This document shows, piece by piece, positions 17,270 through 32,587 of a DNA stretch of 56,685 nucleotides. The notes under the pieces were generated by a model that saw only the letters and a program-made list of their open reading frames with translations, made no database searches and was not told where the DNA came from. The DNA comes from Oscillospiraceae bacterium (GTDB lineage Bacteria > Bacillota > Clostridia > Oscillospirales > Oscillospiraceae), in the NCBI GenBank assembly GCA_902801295.1, contig CADCHN010000017.1, positions 1-56,685 of the forward strand. Reading direction: 5' to 3'. The position numbers and the translations under genes were made by a program. How positions within the stretch are numbered: position 1 is the first letter of the stretch; every line of letters begins with the position of its first letter.

Positions 17270-17365
17270 AGTGGGGGCGTTCTGCCCCACTATCTGAGAA
17301 AAGTATAGCATCCCAACGCGGTAAAATCAAGGCCGGGTATATTGAATTTAACAACCTACCCGGGC
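17270..17365 (+). promoter_or_regulatory. Structured rpoB leader with two hairpins
   Basis: The first hairpin is AGTGGGG/CCCCACT (17270-17291). The second pairs GCCGGGTA (17332-17339) with TACCCGGGC (17357-17365). There is no U-run directly after either, so neither is a clear terminator. A leader-type control is possible but unproven. Confidence 0.4.
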
Positions 17366-17395
17366 GTTTGCAATTAGGATAAGGAGAGTGCGCAC

Positions 17396-24724
<7,329 letters not shown>

Positions 24725-24738
24725 TTGCAGGATGAATC

Positions 24739-24771
24739 AAAAAATCCCGGTTCTTTGGAACCGGGATTTTT
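24739..24771. terminator. rpoBC terminator (bidirectional)
   Basis: An ATCCCGGTTC stem with a short loop, flanked by A and T runs, between convergent rpoC and the lipase-like gene. Confidence 0.85.
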
Positions 24772-24785
24772 ACTGTCTATGAGGG

Positions 24786-25922
24786 TTAGTCGCGCCCGCC
24801 GGGGAGAATGTCGATCCCGCGGCGGAGCAGGGCACTCAGCAGCTCGTCGCGCAACGTACCGCCGCCCGCAGCGGCCAGCTTCCTGAGTGTGGCAAAGGCG
24901 CTGCGCTGCAGCTCCGGGTCCATTTGCCGGACAGCGGAGAGAATCGCGTTGGCCGTGGCGACGGGCTCCGTTTTCATTTCGTGCAGTGTCAGAGCGCCCG
25001 AGCTCTCTATCGAGTCAAAAATCGCACGAACAAAATCGGCGCGCTGCTGCTCATTAAGACCATCCAGCCAGCGGTGCAGCGTCTCATCCATAAACAGGCT
25101 GGAGGCCGATCGGCTGTCCGCCGCCTCAAAGCGGGGGCCGAGAACCTGCCATGTGAAAGGGTTATGCTGCTCGAGGCCGGAGGCGCTGCTGCGGATGATC
25201 TTTTTCTCCTTTTTGGTACTGAGCAGGATGCCGATCAATGAAGATTCGGGAATTATGACAGCGGTTTTTCCAAGGATGCTCTGAATTTGCGGCGTTCCGG
25301 CCAGCTCCTTGCGAAAGCCGGGCGCGTCGTTGGCATAGACGCGCAGAATGCGCTTTTCCCGCACCGCGCTGTCGCAGAACGCGGCGGCGTAGACGGCAAA
25401 ATTGCCGCCCTTTGAGTGCCCGCATACGCGGATCGGGCCGCTGTAAGCGTTGGCCAGACCGTTCAAGTAGGTTACGGCCTCAGCCTGCCCGGCGGTGTGA
25501 TCCTGATAGCTGAAGTTAAAGTCCTCGCGCCAGCCGACGATGGAGTCGTCGGTGCCGCGAAAGGCTGCGCAAACCGTTCCGTCCTCCCAGAAAAGGCTCA
25601 GAGCGGCAAGCTGCAGCTCACGTTCCGGGTCAATGTGATTGATGTATCCTCCGAGCATCAGCGAACCGAAGCGCTTGCATTTTGCCGCCTTCAACAGCAG
25701 GGGTTTAGGGTTGTTGATAAGCATGGACTGGTCGATTCCCAGCGCGAGATAGCGCTCGCAGACCTCGGTCAGACTCATCTGCGGCAGCGAATCGTCGGTC
25801 AGGATCCCGCTTAGATCCAGATAGGCGAGCTCCGCCATGATGAGGCCATCCACCTCGTTGAACGGGGCGTCTCTCAAATTCAGATCGCCCCGCCAGTCGA
25901 TATAATCCAGTATATTTGCCAT
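24786..25922 (-). CDS. DUF2974 (Mbeg1-like) alpha/beta-hydrolase, lipase-like
   Basis: A 378-residue protein of the DUF2974/Mbeg1-like family. The nucleophile elbow CGHSKGGN (GxSxG) lies at about residues 165-172, after AAFRGTDDSIVGWREDFNF, which fits the oxyanion-side strand of lipase class 3-like folds. DAPGFRKE and a later His-containing segment (LEQHNPFTWQ) may complete the triad. It has no signal peptide. In Firmicutes this family is often annotated as putative lipase with no tested substrate. Only a weak ribosome site precedes the ATG at 25922. It is transcribed alone and divergently from zur, sharing an intergenic region of about 150 bases that carries the Zur-type operators. Confidence 0.8.
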   Translation of the reverse strand: MANILDYIDWRGDLNLRDAPFNEVDGLIMAELAYLDLSGILTDDSLPQMSLTEVCERYLALGIDQSMLINNPKPLLLKAAKCKRFGSLMLGGYINHIDPERELQLAALSLFWEDGTVCAAFRGTDDSIVGWREDFNFSYQDHTAGQAEAVTYLNGLANAYSGPIRVCGHSKGGNFAVYAAAFCDSAVREKRILRVYANDAPGFRKELAGTPQIQSILGKTAVIIPESSLIGILLSTKKEKKIIRSSASGLEQHNPFTWQVLGPRFEAADSRSASSLFMDETLHRWLDGLNEQQRADFVRAIFDSIESSGALTLHEMKTEPVATANAILSAVRQMDPELQRSAFATLRKLAAAGGGTLRDELLSALLRRGIDILPGGRD

Positions 25923-25983
25923 GTGATCGCCTTCTTTTTTCCTATTATAATCATATGTTCAGCGGAATGCAAGTGAACAGAAT

Positions 25984-26050
25984 TTGAAAACCGGTTTCAA
26001 TTTTCCTTGACATCGGGAAAAATCGTGCTATAATCTGAAAACGGTTATCA
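25984..26050 (+). promoter_or_regulatory. zur operon promoter flanked by two Zur-type operators
   Basis: The promoter is TTGACA (26007-26012), 16-base spacer, TATAAT (26029-26034). An operator-like palindrome TTGAAAACCGGTTTCAA (25984-26000) lies just upstream of the -35. A related site, TGAAAACGGTTATCA (26036-26050), covers the start region just after the -10. Both share the TGAAAAC..GGTT.TCA pattern, consistent with autoregulation by the Fur-family protein that follows. Confidence 0.7.
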
Positions 26051-26069
26051 AATTGAAGAAGGAATACCA

Positions 26070-26492
26070 ATGAGCGAAAAGAATCAGTACAAAACAAGGC
26101 AGCGTGAGGAGCTGCTGAACTTCCTGCGCACAACGGAGTCCGACCATATCACGGTGGGCGAGGTTTGCGGGCATTTTCAGCGCTGCGGCTGCCCCATTGG
26201 CACAGCAACCGTTTACCGCCATCTTGAGCGTATGGTGGACGAGGGCCTGGTCAATAAATATACGATCGACGCGGGCAGCCCTGCCTGCTTTGAATACATC
26301 GGCGCCGAAAGCCACGGGGGAGACGCCTGCTTTCACTGCAAGTGCGAAAAATGCGGCCGCCTCATCCACCTCCATTGCGAGGAGCTGCAGGGTTTGAGCG
26401 AGCATGTGCTCACGCACCACGGTTTTCGCATCAATCCGATGCGAACGGTGTTTTACGGCCTGTGCGACGATTGCAGGGAGGCGGAAAAGTGA
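26070..26492 (+). CDS. zur: Fur-family zinc uptake regulator
   Basis: A 140-residue Fur-family repressor. The winged-helix DNA-binding half contains GTATVYRHLERMVDEGLV. The dimerisation half carries a regulatory site region (DACFHCKCEKCGRLIHLHCEE) and the structural zinc site made of CEKC and the C-terminal CDDC. The gene directly precedes znuACB, so zinc rather than iron is the likely signal, and the two operators at its promoter suggest autoregulation of the operon. An AAGAAGGAA ribosome site precedes the ATG. Its stop codon overlaps the znuA start by four bases (GTGA). Confidence 0.9.
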   Translation: MSEKNQYKTRQREELLNFLRTTESDHITVGEVCGHFQRCGCPIGTATVYRHLERMVDEGLVNKYTIDAGSPACFEYIGAESHGGDACFHCKCEKCGRLIHLHCEELQGLSEHVLTHHGFRINPMRTVFYGLCDDCREAEK

Positions 26493-27424
26493 AGCGACTG
26501 ATTACTACTCTTTTGGCAGCTGCGCTGCTGTTGACGCTGCTGGCCGGCTGCGCCGGTGCTCCGGCGACGGAAGATGGAAAGTTGAAGATCGTCACGACGA
26601 TATTTCCGCTCTATGACTGGACGAAAAACCTGATCGGCGAGAGCTTGGACGAAGTCTCTCTCACGATGCTGCTGGACGACGGGGTCGATATGCACTCCTT
26701 CCAGCCCTCGGTGAACGATATGATCACGCTCTCTTCCTGCGACCTGCTGATCTATGTGGGAGGAGAATCCGACGAATGGATCAAGGACGCGCTGTCTGAG
26801 CGCGCCAATCCGAACATGATCGCCCTCAATCTGATGGACGTGCTCGGCGACCGTGCACTGCAGGAGGAGCTGGTCGAGGGCATGGAGGGCGAGGCTGAGG
26901 ATGTGCCGGACGAGCATATCTGGCTTTCGCTGCAAAACGCGCGGATCCTCTGCGCCGCGATCCGCGACGCGCTGATCGAGCTCGACGGCGAGCACAGCCG
27001 CGCTTACGAGGCTGCTTTTGCGACCTATGACGCGAAGCTCGGGCAGCTTGACGCAGACTTTACGTCCGCGCTTGACGCGGCAGATCGGCACACATTGATT
27101 GTTGCCGACCGTTTTCCGTTCCGCTATCTGGTCGAGGATTATAAGCTCGACTATTACGCGGCCTTTGCGGGCTGTGAGGCTGAGACGGAGGCTAGCTTTG
27201 CCACGGTCATTTTCCTGGCGAACAAGGCCGACGAGCTGGGCGTGCGGCAGCTCTGCGTGATCGAGACCTCGGACGGGAAGCTCGCCCGCACGGTGATTGA
27301 GAACACCAAGAGCCGCGATCTCGGCGTGCTGACGCTGCATTCGATGCAGGGCAGCGTCGGTGACGGCGATTATCTGTCCCTGATGGAACAGAATTTAAAC
27401 GTATTGAAAGAGGCATTGAACTGA
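26489..27424 (+). CDS. znuA: Zinc ABC transporter substrate-binding lipoprotein
   Basis: A 311-residue lipoprotein that would bind zinc outside the membrane and deliver it to ZnuB. GTG start at 26489, overlapping the zur stop. The lipobox is LLAGC (about Cys22). The metal-binding cluster A-1 fold shows ligands His in GVDMHSFQPS and His in DEHIWLS. The third His of the usual HxAFxY motif appears replaced in VADRFPFRYLV, where Asp sits at the expected place. A CEAETEAS segment follows, in which an acidic residue may serve. The ending (VIETSDGKLARTVIENT, LTLHSMQ) is typical. There is no His-rich loop of the kind seen in many ZnuA proteins. The metal assignment rests on the zur context. Confidence 0.88.
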   Translation: MKRLITTLLAAALLLTLLAGCAGAPATEDGKLKIVTTIFPLYDWTKNLIGESLDEVSLTMLLDDGVDMHSFQPSVNDMITLSSCDLLIYVGGESDEWIKDALSERANPNMIALNLMDVLGDRALQEELVEGMEGEAEDVPDEHIWLSLQNARILCAAIRDALIELDGEHSRAYEAAFATYDAKLGQLDADFTSALDAADRHTLIVADRFPFRYLVEDYKLDYYAAFAGCEAETEASFATVIFLANKADELGVRQLCVIETSDGKLARTVIENTKSRDLGVLTLHSMQGSVGDGDYLSLMEQNLNVLKEALN

Positions 27425-27427
27425 ACG

Positions 27428-28138
27428 ATGGCGATCTTGACCTGTGACAATCTGACCTTCGGCTACGAGGGACGGGCGCTGATCCGCAGCCTGAGCTTTG
27501 CGGTGCAGGCGGGGGATTACCTCTGCATCGTCGGCGAAAACGGCTCCGGCAAATCGACGCTGATGCGCACGCTCCTCGGCCTGCAGCCGCCGATTTCCGG
27601 CAAGGTGGTCCTCGGCGAGGGCTTAAAGCAGACTGAGATCGGCTACCTGCCGCAGCAAACGCATGTACAGCGGGATTTCCCGGCCTCCGTGCAGGAGATC
27701 GTGCTCTCCGGCTGCCAGGGGCGGCTGGGGCTGCGCCCCTTCTATGGCGCGGAGGAAAAGCGCCGCGCTGCGGAGGCGATGGAAAAGCTCGGAATTGCGC
27801 CGCTCTCCCGTCGCTGTTACCGGGAACTCTCCGGCGGGCAGCAGCAGCGCGTGCTGCTGGCTCGAGCGCTCTGTGCGACGGAAAAGCTGCTGCTGCTCGA
27901 TGAGCCGGTGGCGGGTCTTGACCCGATGGCCACCGAGGACATGTATCGGCTGATTGAGAAGCTGAACAAAGAAGGGACGACCCTCATCATGATCTCCCAT
28001 GACATGCACTACGCCCTCGGCCATGCCAGCCATATCCTCCAGATCGGCAGCGACTGGTTTTACGGCAGCAAGGCCGACTATCTGCGCAGCGCCGTCGGGC
28101 GCAATTATCTGCGCGGCGGAAGGGAGGCGCGCGCATGA
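27428..28138 (+). CDS. znuC: Zinc ABC transporter ATPase
   Basis: A 236-residue ABC ATPase powering zinc import. Walker A is GENGSGKST, the Q-loop is in GYLPQQTH, the signature is LSGGQQQR, Walker B is KLLLLDEP and the H-loop His is in MISHDMHYAL. All catalytic motifs are present. The gene starts three bases after znuA ends and overlaps znuB by four bases (ATGA), so the operon is tightly coupled. The closest family is ZnuC/AdcC-type metal transporters; manganese specificity cannot be excluded from sequence alone. Confidence 0.9.
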   Translation: MAILTCDNLTFGYEGRALIRSLSFAVQAGDYLCIVGENGSGKSTLMRTLLGLQPPISGKVVLGEGLKQTEIGYLPQQTHVQRDFPASVQEIVLSGCQGRLGLRPFYGAEEKRRAAEAMEKLGIAPLSRRCYRELSGGQQQRVLLARALCATEKLLLLDEPVAGLDPMATEDMYRLIEKLNKEGTTLIMISHDMHYALGHASHILQIGSDWFYGSKADYLRSAVGRNYLRGGREARA

Positions 28139-28968
28139 GTCTGCTGTTGAGCTATCTGCAGTACCCTTTCGTGCGATACGCGCTGATCGTCGGCACGCTG
28201 ATTGCGCTCTGTTCCTCGCTCTTCGGCGTCACGCTGGTGCTCAAGCGCTTCTCGTTTATCGGCGACGGTCTGAGCCATGTGGCCTTCGGAGCGCTGGCTG
28301 TGGCCACGGTGCTGCATCTGAGCAATCAGATGCTTTTTGTCCTGCCGGCGACGGTGCTCTGCGCCGTGCTGCTGCTGCAGGCCGGGCAGAACGCTAAAAT
28401 CAAGGGCGACGCGGCGATCGCGATGCTCTCGGTGGGTGCGCTTGCCATCGGCTATCTGCTGATGAATCTCTTTTCCACATCCTCGAACCTCTCCGGCGAC
28501 GTCTGCTCCACACTCTTTGGCTCCACCTCCATCCTCACGCTGACCAAGACGGAGGTCTGGCTCTGCGTGGGACTGTCGCTGCTGGTCGTGGCGGTGTTCA
28601 TCCTGTTTTACAACAAGATTTTCGCCGTCACCTTTGACGAGGGCTTTGCCCGTGCCACCGGACTCCCGGCCGCGGCCTATAATCTGCTGATTGCCGTCAT
28701 CATCGCGGTCATTATTGTGCTGGCGATGAACCTGGTCGGCTCGCTGTTGATCTCTGCGCTTGTGATTTTCCCGGCGCTGTCCGCGATGCGGCTCTTCAAG
28801 AGCTTCCGGGCGGTGACAATTTGCGCGGCCATTCTGTCGGTGGTCTGTGCGCTGTCCGGCATCATCATCTCGATCCTCGCGGAGACTCCGGTGGGCAGCA
28901 CGGTCGTTGCGGTCGATATCGCCGCCTTTGCGATCTTCTGCTTGGTCGGTAAACTGAAAAAAGCATGA
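28135..28968 (+). CDS. znuB: Zinc ABC transporter permease
   Basis: A 277-residue membrane protein of the ABC-3 family with about eight hydrophobic helices. It has a conserved cytosolic coupling segment (FDEGFARATGLPAAAYN) and the SDGLSHVAF-like motif as GDGLSHVAFGALA near residues 41-53. It forms the channel of the ZnuACB importer. The ATG overlaps the znuC stop. The operon ends at the hairpin at 28967-29001. Confidence 0.9.
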   Translation: MSLLLSYLQYPFVRYALIVGTLIALCSSLFGVTLVLKRFSFIGDGLSHVAFGALAVATVLHLSNQMLFVLPATVLCAVLLLQAGQNAKIKGDAAIAMLSVGALAIGYLLMNLFSTSSNLSGDVCSTLFGSTSILTLTKTEVWLCVGLSLLVVAVFILFYNKIFAVTFDEGFARATGLPAAAYNLLIAVIIAVIIVLAMNLVGSLLISALVIFPALSAMRLFKSFRAVTICAAILSVVCALSGIIISILAETPVGSTVVAVDIAAFAIFCLVGKLKKA

Positions 28969-29001
28969 ACAATGCCGCTTCTTCAGGAAGCGGCATTGTT
29001 C
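28967..29001. terminator. Bidirectional terminator between znuB and the yitT-like gene
   Basis: A 15-bp perfect stem (GAACAATGCCGCTTC and its complement) with a 5-base loop, between convergent genes. Confidence 0.85.
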
Positions 29002-29014
29002 ATATCATATGCGC

Positions 29015-29884
29015 TCAGTCGGCGCGGAAGCCCTCGCCGTGGACTTCGGTGGAGTCGGTGACAAAGGTGAAGGCCTTGGGATCGGCATCCTTGATGAGGC
29101 GCAGGGTCTGCGCCAGAACGCGCCGCCGCGTGACGGTGACGATGATCTGCTTGTTCTCCTTCGTATAACCGCCGAGTGCGGGGATCACGGTGGTGCCGCG
29201 GTCGGTGCGGGTGTTGAGGATTTCAGTGACTTCCTCGCCCCGATCGGTGACCGTGTAGATCACTTTGGCGTAATCCACGCCCTGGGTGATGGCATCGATC
29301 ATCTTGGAGGAGACGAAGATGGCAATCGAGGAATAAATCGCGACTTCGATGTCCTTGAACACGATCACGGCGAAGGCGACGACACTCGCGTCGATCATCA
29401 GCAGCAGCGTGCCGCTCGGTACGTTTGGCAGCACGCGCCGCACCATCAGCGCTGCCAGATCGGTACCGCCGGTGGTGATCCCGCGCAGAAACAGCAGCCC
29501 CAGGCCGAGGCCCGAGATCGCGCCGCCGAATACCGAGGCGATCAGCATGTCGTTGGTGTAGGAGATGTGCAGCGAGGTCGTGAAGTCAATGAAAAAGCTC
29601 ATCAGCGGCACGGACAGCAGCGTGAAAATGAGCGTCCGCCTGCCCAGCAGCTTCCAGGCGCCGAGCAGAAGCGGGAGGTTCAGAATCAGCGTCCAGGCGC
29701 CGACGCTGAGCTTTGGCGACAGATAGGCCAGCGCCGTCGCCAGGCCGGACACGCCGCCCGGCGCAATATCGTTGGGAACCGTGAAGATGGCGAGCGGAAC
29801 GCCTACCAGCGCCGTGCCGAACACGGTAAAGAGAATGTCCAGAAGGAGCTCCTTAATCGGGTAGTTTTTGAAGATGTGCTTCAT
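29015..29884 (-). CDS. YitT-family membrane protein (DUF161/DUF2179)
   Basis: A 289-residue protein with an N-terminal membrane domain of about five or six helices (glycine-rich helices such as GGAISGLGLGLLFLRG and NDIAPGGVSGLA). A soluble C-terminal DUF2179 domain follows (about 220-285: VIYTVTDRGEEVTEIL and EVHGEGF). Bacillus and other Firmicutes carry several such proteins, and the function is not established. The ATG at 29884 was chosen because the signal-like hydrophobic N-terminus begins there; a longer upstream frame lacks a convincing ribosome site, and the one before the ATG is also weak. It lies on the same strand as spmBA but separately. Confidence 0.85.
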   Translation of the reverse strand: MKHIFKNYPIKELLLDILFTVFGTALVGVPLAIFTVPNDIAPGGVSGLATALAYLSPKLSVGAWTLILNLPLLLGAWKLLGRRTLIFTLLSVPLMSFFIDFTTSLHISYTNDMLIASVFGGAISGLGLGLLFLRGITTGGTDLAALMVRRVLPNVPSGTLLLMIDASVVAFAVIVFKDIEVAIYSSIAIFVSSKMIDAITQGVDYAKVIYTVTDRGEEVTEILNTRTDRGTTVIPALGGYTKENKQIIVTVTRRRVLAQTLRLIKDADPKAFTFVTDSTEVHGEGFRAD

Positions 29885-29949
29885 GCTTTCTATACCTGCT
29901 TTGCTTGAGATGCAGCTATTATAGCGTGAAAACCTTGGTTTGCCAAGTC

Positions 29950-30468
29950 TCAAGACCAAAGAAGGCGGCAGATCCAGGCCGCTGAAAGAAAACAGGCGAG
30001 ATCGGCGCAGAGCGCGGCAGGGATTGCCCAGCGCGTTTCGCGAACACCGGCGGCGGAAAAATAGACCGCGATGACGTAAAAGGTCGTTTCGCTCGAGCCG
30101 ATCATGACGGCGGCGGTGCGGCCAATGAGTGAATCCGCGCCAAAACGCTCGATCAGCTCTGTGGCCGCAGCAAGCGCTCCGCTGCCGGAGAGAGGCCGCA
30201 GCAGCATCAGCAGCGCCGTCTCCTCGGGCACGCCCAGACGCCGCAGCAGGGGGGCAGCGAGGCTGCCGAGATAATCGCTCAGGCCCGAGGCGCGCAGAGC
30301 GTAGATCAGCGCAAAGAGCAGCACCAGAGCCGGCGAGAGATCCAGCGTCAGCCGCAGCCCCTTTTCTGCACCCTCCAGCAGAGCCGCATAAACATCATGG
30401 CCGCGCAGTCTGGCATAGAGACAGAGCAGGGCGAGCAGGAGCAGCGGCGTCAGCGAAAGAAGCGCCAT
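29950..30468 (-). CDS. spmB: Spore maturation protein B
   Basis: A 172-residue membrane protein of the nucleoside-recognition (Gate) superfamily, close to the usual SpmB length. Features are LRASGLSDYLG, LLMLLRPLSGSGALA and MIGSSETTFYVIAVYFSAAGV, the last being a strong SpmB signature. With SpmA it is needed for spore core dehydration in Bacillus; in non-sporulating relatives the pair may be transporters. It overlaps the spmA end by 19 bases and is translationally coupled to it. Its presence supports an endospore-forming ancestry. Confidence 0.92.
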   Translation of the reverse strand: MALLSLTPLLLLALLCLYARLRGHDVYAALLEGAEKGLRLTLDLSPALVLLFALIYALRASGLSDYLGSLAAPLLRRLGVPEETALLMLLRPLSGSGALAAATELIERFGADSLIGRTAAVMIGSSETTFYVIAVYFSAAGVRETRWAIPAALCADLACFLSAAWICRLLWS

Positions 30469-31028
30469 CGCCGTTTAAACAGGGCAGCCGCTCCAAGCCC
30501 CGCACCCACAGAGAGCAGGGAACTCAGCCAGACCGCAGGCATGATGTCAAAGGGCGCCTCTGCGCCCGCAGCGCCTCTCACTGCGGCGATCGTACCCGGA
30601 ATCAGCTGCAGGGAGGCGGTATTGAGCACAACGAGCAGGCACAGCTCATCGCGCCCCGCGGCGCCGAGTCCTGCCATGCCGCGGGCAGCCCGGATTCCGG
30701 CGGGCGTGGCCGCGTTGCCGAGGCCGAGAAGATTGGCGCTGAGGTTCTCGCTGAGCGCAGAGAGGATCTCTACACTTTGCGCGGAGTGGGGGAAGAGCCG
30801 CCGCAGCAGCGGCCGAAGCAAATCCGACAGTTTTTGAGCCACGCCGCAGCGTTCCGCCAGCTCCATCCAGGCGCTCCAGAAGCAGAGACTGCCCGTAATC
30901 GTCAGGCAAAAAGGGATTGCCTCCTGGGCGCCGAGCAACAGCGCGTTTCCTGCCTGCACTTCCGTTCCGGATAGAACGGAAAAATACAGCGACAGCAGAA
31001 ACAGAATGGTAAACAGCGTTCCCAGCAT
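30450..31028 (-). CDS. spmA: Spore maturation protein A
   Basis: A 192-residue membrane protein, normal for SpmA. Diagnostic segments are SLCFWSAWMELAERCGV, the NLLGLGNAATPAGIRAARGM motif, and LVVLNTASLQLIPGTIAAVR. The start is ATG at 31028, with GGAGGAAG upstream. It is the first gene of a two-gene spmA-spmB operon. It is divergent from the AbrB-type gene, with an AT-rich 196-base region between them. That region could carry both promoters; only the AbrB one is clear. Confidence 0.92.
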   Translation of the reverse strand: MLGTLFTILFLLSLYFSVLSGTEVQAGNALLLGAQEAIPFCLTITGSLCFWSAWMELAERCGVAQKLSDLLRPLLRRLFPHSAQSVEILSALSENLSANLLGLGNAATPAGIRAARGMAGLGAAGRDELCLLVVLNTASLQLIPGTIAAVRGAAGAEAPFDIMPAVWLSSLLSVGAGLGAAALFKRRWRFFR

Positions 31029-31163
31029 GGATAAACTTCCTCCAAAAGTAATAAAAATACATGATTTTTCAGCACAATTTCCATTAAATGTACATCAATC
31101 GCCGAATTTCTGGAAATAATAAAAAGTAAATGTAAATTTTTTGTTTCATTGCGTGCGAAATAA

Positions 31164-31192
31164 TTTACAACGATCAAAAAATGTGATATAAA
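31164..31192 (+). promoter_or_regulatory. Promoter of the AbrB-type gene
   Basis: TTTACA (31164-31169), 17-base spacer, TATAAA (31187-31192), in an AT-rich region of the kind AbrB proteins bind. Confidence 0.6.
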
Positions 31193-31224
31193 CAATCAAA
31201 CGAATTCCAAGGGGGCAGAAAACG

Positions 31225-31470
31225 ATGAAATCCACGGGCATCGTGAGAAAAGTTGACGAGCTTGGCCGTATTGTACTGCCGATTGAAATGCGCCGTACGC
31301 TGGATATTGCCGAGAAGGATGCATTGGAAATCTATGTTGAGGGAGACAGCATTATTCTGCGCAAATATCAGCCTGCCTGCATTTTTTGCGATAATATGAA
31401 GAATGTGATTTCCTTCCAGGGGAAAAACATCTGTCCGGACTGCCTGGAAAAGCTCAAAACAAAGTTTTGA
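31225..31470 (+). CDS. AbrB/SpoVT-family transition regulator
   Basis: An 81-residue regulator with the swapped-hairpin DNA-binding domain in residues 1-50 (MKSTGIVRKVDELGRIVLPI, then LDIAEKDALEIYVEGDSIIL). The C-terminal part carries two cysteine pairs (CIFCDN and CPDC), typical of clostridial AbrB paralogues, possibly a zinc-ribbon-like element. Such proteins repress stationary-phase and sporulation genes during growth. The ribosome site (AGGGGGCAG) is a few bases upstream. The gene is monocistronic, with a clear promoter and terminator. Its AT-rich upstream region could be a site of autorepression. Confidence 0.9.
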   Translation: MKSTGIVRKVDELGRIVLPIEMRRTLDIAEKDALEIYVEGDSIILRKYQPACIFCDNMKNVISFQGKNICPDCLEKLKTKF

Positions 31471-31490
31471 TTCTCAACAGCCGCAGATAA

Positions 31491-31535
31491 AAAACGATCC
31501 GCAGGGCTTATGGCCTTGCGGATCGTTGCTTTTTA
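31491..31535. terminator. Terminator between the AbrB-type gene and the ECF S-component gene
   Basis: A stem of AACGATCCGCA-type sequence with its complement, flanked by A and T runs on both sides. Confidence 0.8.
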
Positions 31536-32072
31536 GGGTGATTCTTTTTTGTCCGGATCGCCGAGAAAATGCGTCATGACCCGATAGAGCGGCTGAAACA
31601 ACACCAGTGTGAGGACAAAATTGCCGCCGCAGTGCGCCAGATCGTAGGGGATGCCGCTGACCCACATGGTCAGGAACATCTCCCAGCCGCCGTTGATGGC
31701 AAAGTATTCCAGATACATCAGCGGCCCGAACAGAAGGCCGTAGACGGCGGCGAAGACCGCCCAGATCAGCGCCGAGCGGCAGCTTCTCAAAGTCATGGCC
31801 GCGGCCAGCACCAGCGGCCAGGTGTAAAGATAGCCGAACCACCAGATGGAAAAGCCGTTGACAAGACCCTCCAGCATCACGTAGATGCCCACGCTGAACA
31901 TGCCCTTCCAGCCAAAGAAGATGGCGCAGAGGATAATCAGCACGGCGTTGATGTTGATGTTGGGCAGCGCGTACAGCGCTTCCTTGGCGGCAAAAATCAG
32001 CGCTCCCATCAGGGGCAGCAGAGTCAGTTCCCGGACAGAGAGTTTACCAGCCGGTGGTGAGGACGATTTCAT
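31533..32072 (-). CDS. ECF transporter S-component, probable cobalamin type (CbrT-like)
   Basis: A 179-residue membrane protein with about six helices. ALYALPNININAVLIIL, VLEGLVNGFSIWWFGYLYTWPLVL-type segments (around residues 67-90) and WVSGIPYDLAHCGGNFVLTLVLF match ECF S-components of the vitamin type. Placement downstream of a B12 riboswitch and a DUF4430 gene makes cobalamin or a corrinoid the likely ligand. No EcfAA'T genes are in the window, so it would share an energising module encoded elsewhere. The start is uncertain: ATG at 32072 overlaps the preceding gene by 29 bases and lacks a good ribosome site, so translation is probably coupled. Confidence 0.75.
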   Translation of the reverse strand: MKSSSPPAGKLSVRELTLLPLMGALIFAAKEALYALPNININAVLIILCAIFFGWKGMFSVGIYVMLEGLVNGFSIWWFGYLYTWPLVLAAAMTLRSCRSALIWAVFAAVYGLLFGPLMYLEYFAINGGWEMFLTMWVSGIPYDLAHCGGNFVLTLVLFQPLYRVMTHFLGDPDKKESP

Positions 32073-32457
32073 AGTGATCGCCGTCGGCAATTTCGGTGTC
32101 GTCCACGCCGGTCATCAGCATTTCACCGCCGCGAGTGAAACACCACCACTCCTGCTTGCTCTCGTCGGCGGTTTCACCGTCAACGGTCTTGACGTACAGA
32201 CCGTATTCGCTCTCGTCGCCCTGAATCAGGTTCTCCTGCTCCAGCGCGCCGCGCAGGTTTGTTTCCGCGGTGCTGATGGTGAATTCCTTTTCACTTCCGT
32301 CACCGTGCGTGACTGCGGCCACGATGGTGATCTGTCCGGCCTGTGCGTCGGTGTGCGGGGCGGGCCGCAGCGCAAACCAGGCAATGATCGCGCCGAGAAC
32401 CAGTACAAGCAAAATGGCTACGGCGATGATCGCTTTTTTGTTGTTTTTGTTGGACAT
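32044..32457 (-). CDS. Membrane-anchored DUF4430 protein, putative corrinoid-binding
   Basis: A 137-residue protein with one N-terminal transmembrane or signal segment (about residues 10-30) and an extracellular DUF4430 domain. This domain resembles the C-terminal beta domain of transcobalamin. The relevant stretch includes NLRGALEQENLI, the SEYGLYVKTVDG segment, and the KQEWWCFTRGG motif typical of the family. The start is ATG at 32457 with AGGAGAGG upstream. It is the first gene after a cobalamin riboswitch and overlaps the S-component gene. The likely role is a surface-tethered capture protein for cobalamin feeding the ECF transporter. This is inferred from family and context, not shown. 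Confidence 0.78.
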   Translation of the reverse strand: MSNKNNKKAIIAVAILLVLVLGAIIAWFALRPAPHTDAQAGQITIVAAVTHGDGSEKEFTISTAETNLRGALEQENLIQGDESEYGLYVKTVDGETADESKQEWWCFTRGGEMLMTGVDDTEIADGDHYEIVLTTGW

Positions 32458-32510
32458 CAAATCCTCTCCTTTCTTTTTTCAGCCTTTCGGCTATCGAATA
32501 TCGCGTGAAG

Positions 32511-32543
32511 CAAAAGAGAGAACCGGTTTTTCGACCGGTTTCC
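32511..32543 (-). terminator. Riboswitch expression-platform hairpin
   Basis: AACCGGT pairs with ACCGGTT (32521-32540), followed on the minus strand by CTCTCTTTT. It sits between the B12 aptamer and the DUF4430 ribosome site, the expected place for a ligand-controlled terminator. Confidence 0.6.
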
Positions 32544-32587
32544 GTTTTGTCCGGGCAACGCGGAACTTCATGCGACGCCGGCTTGTT

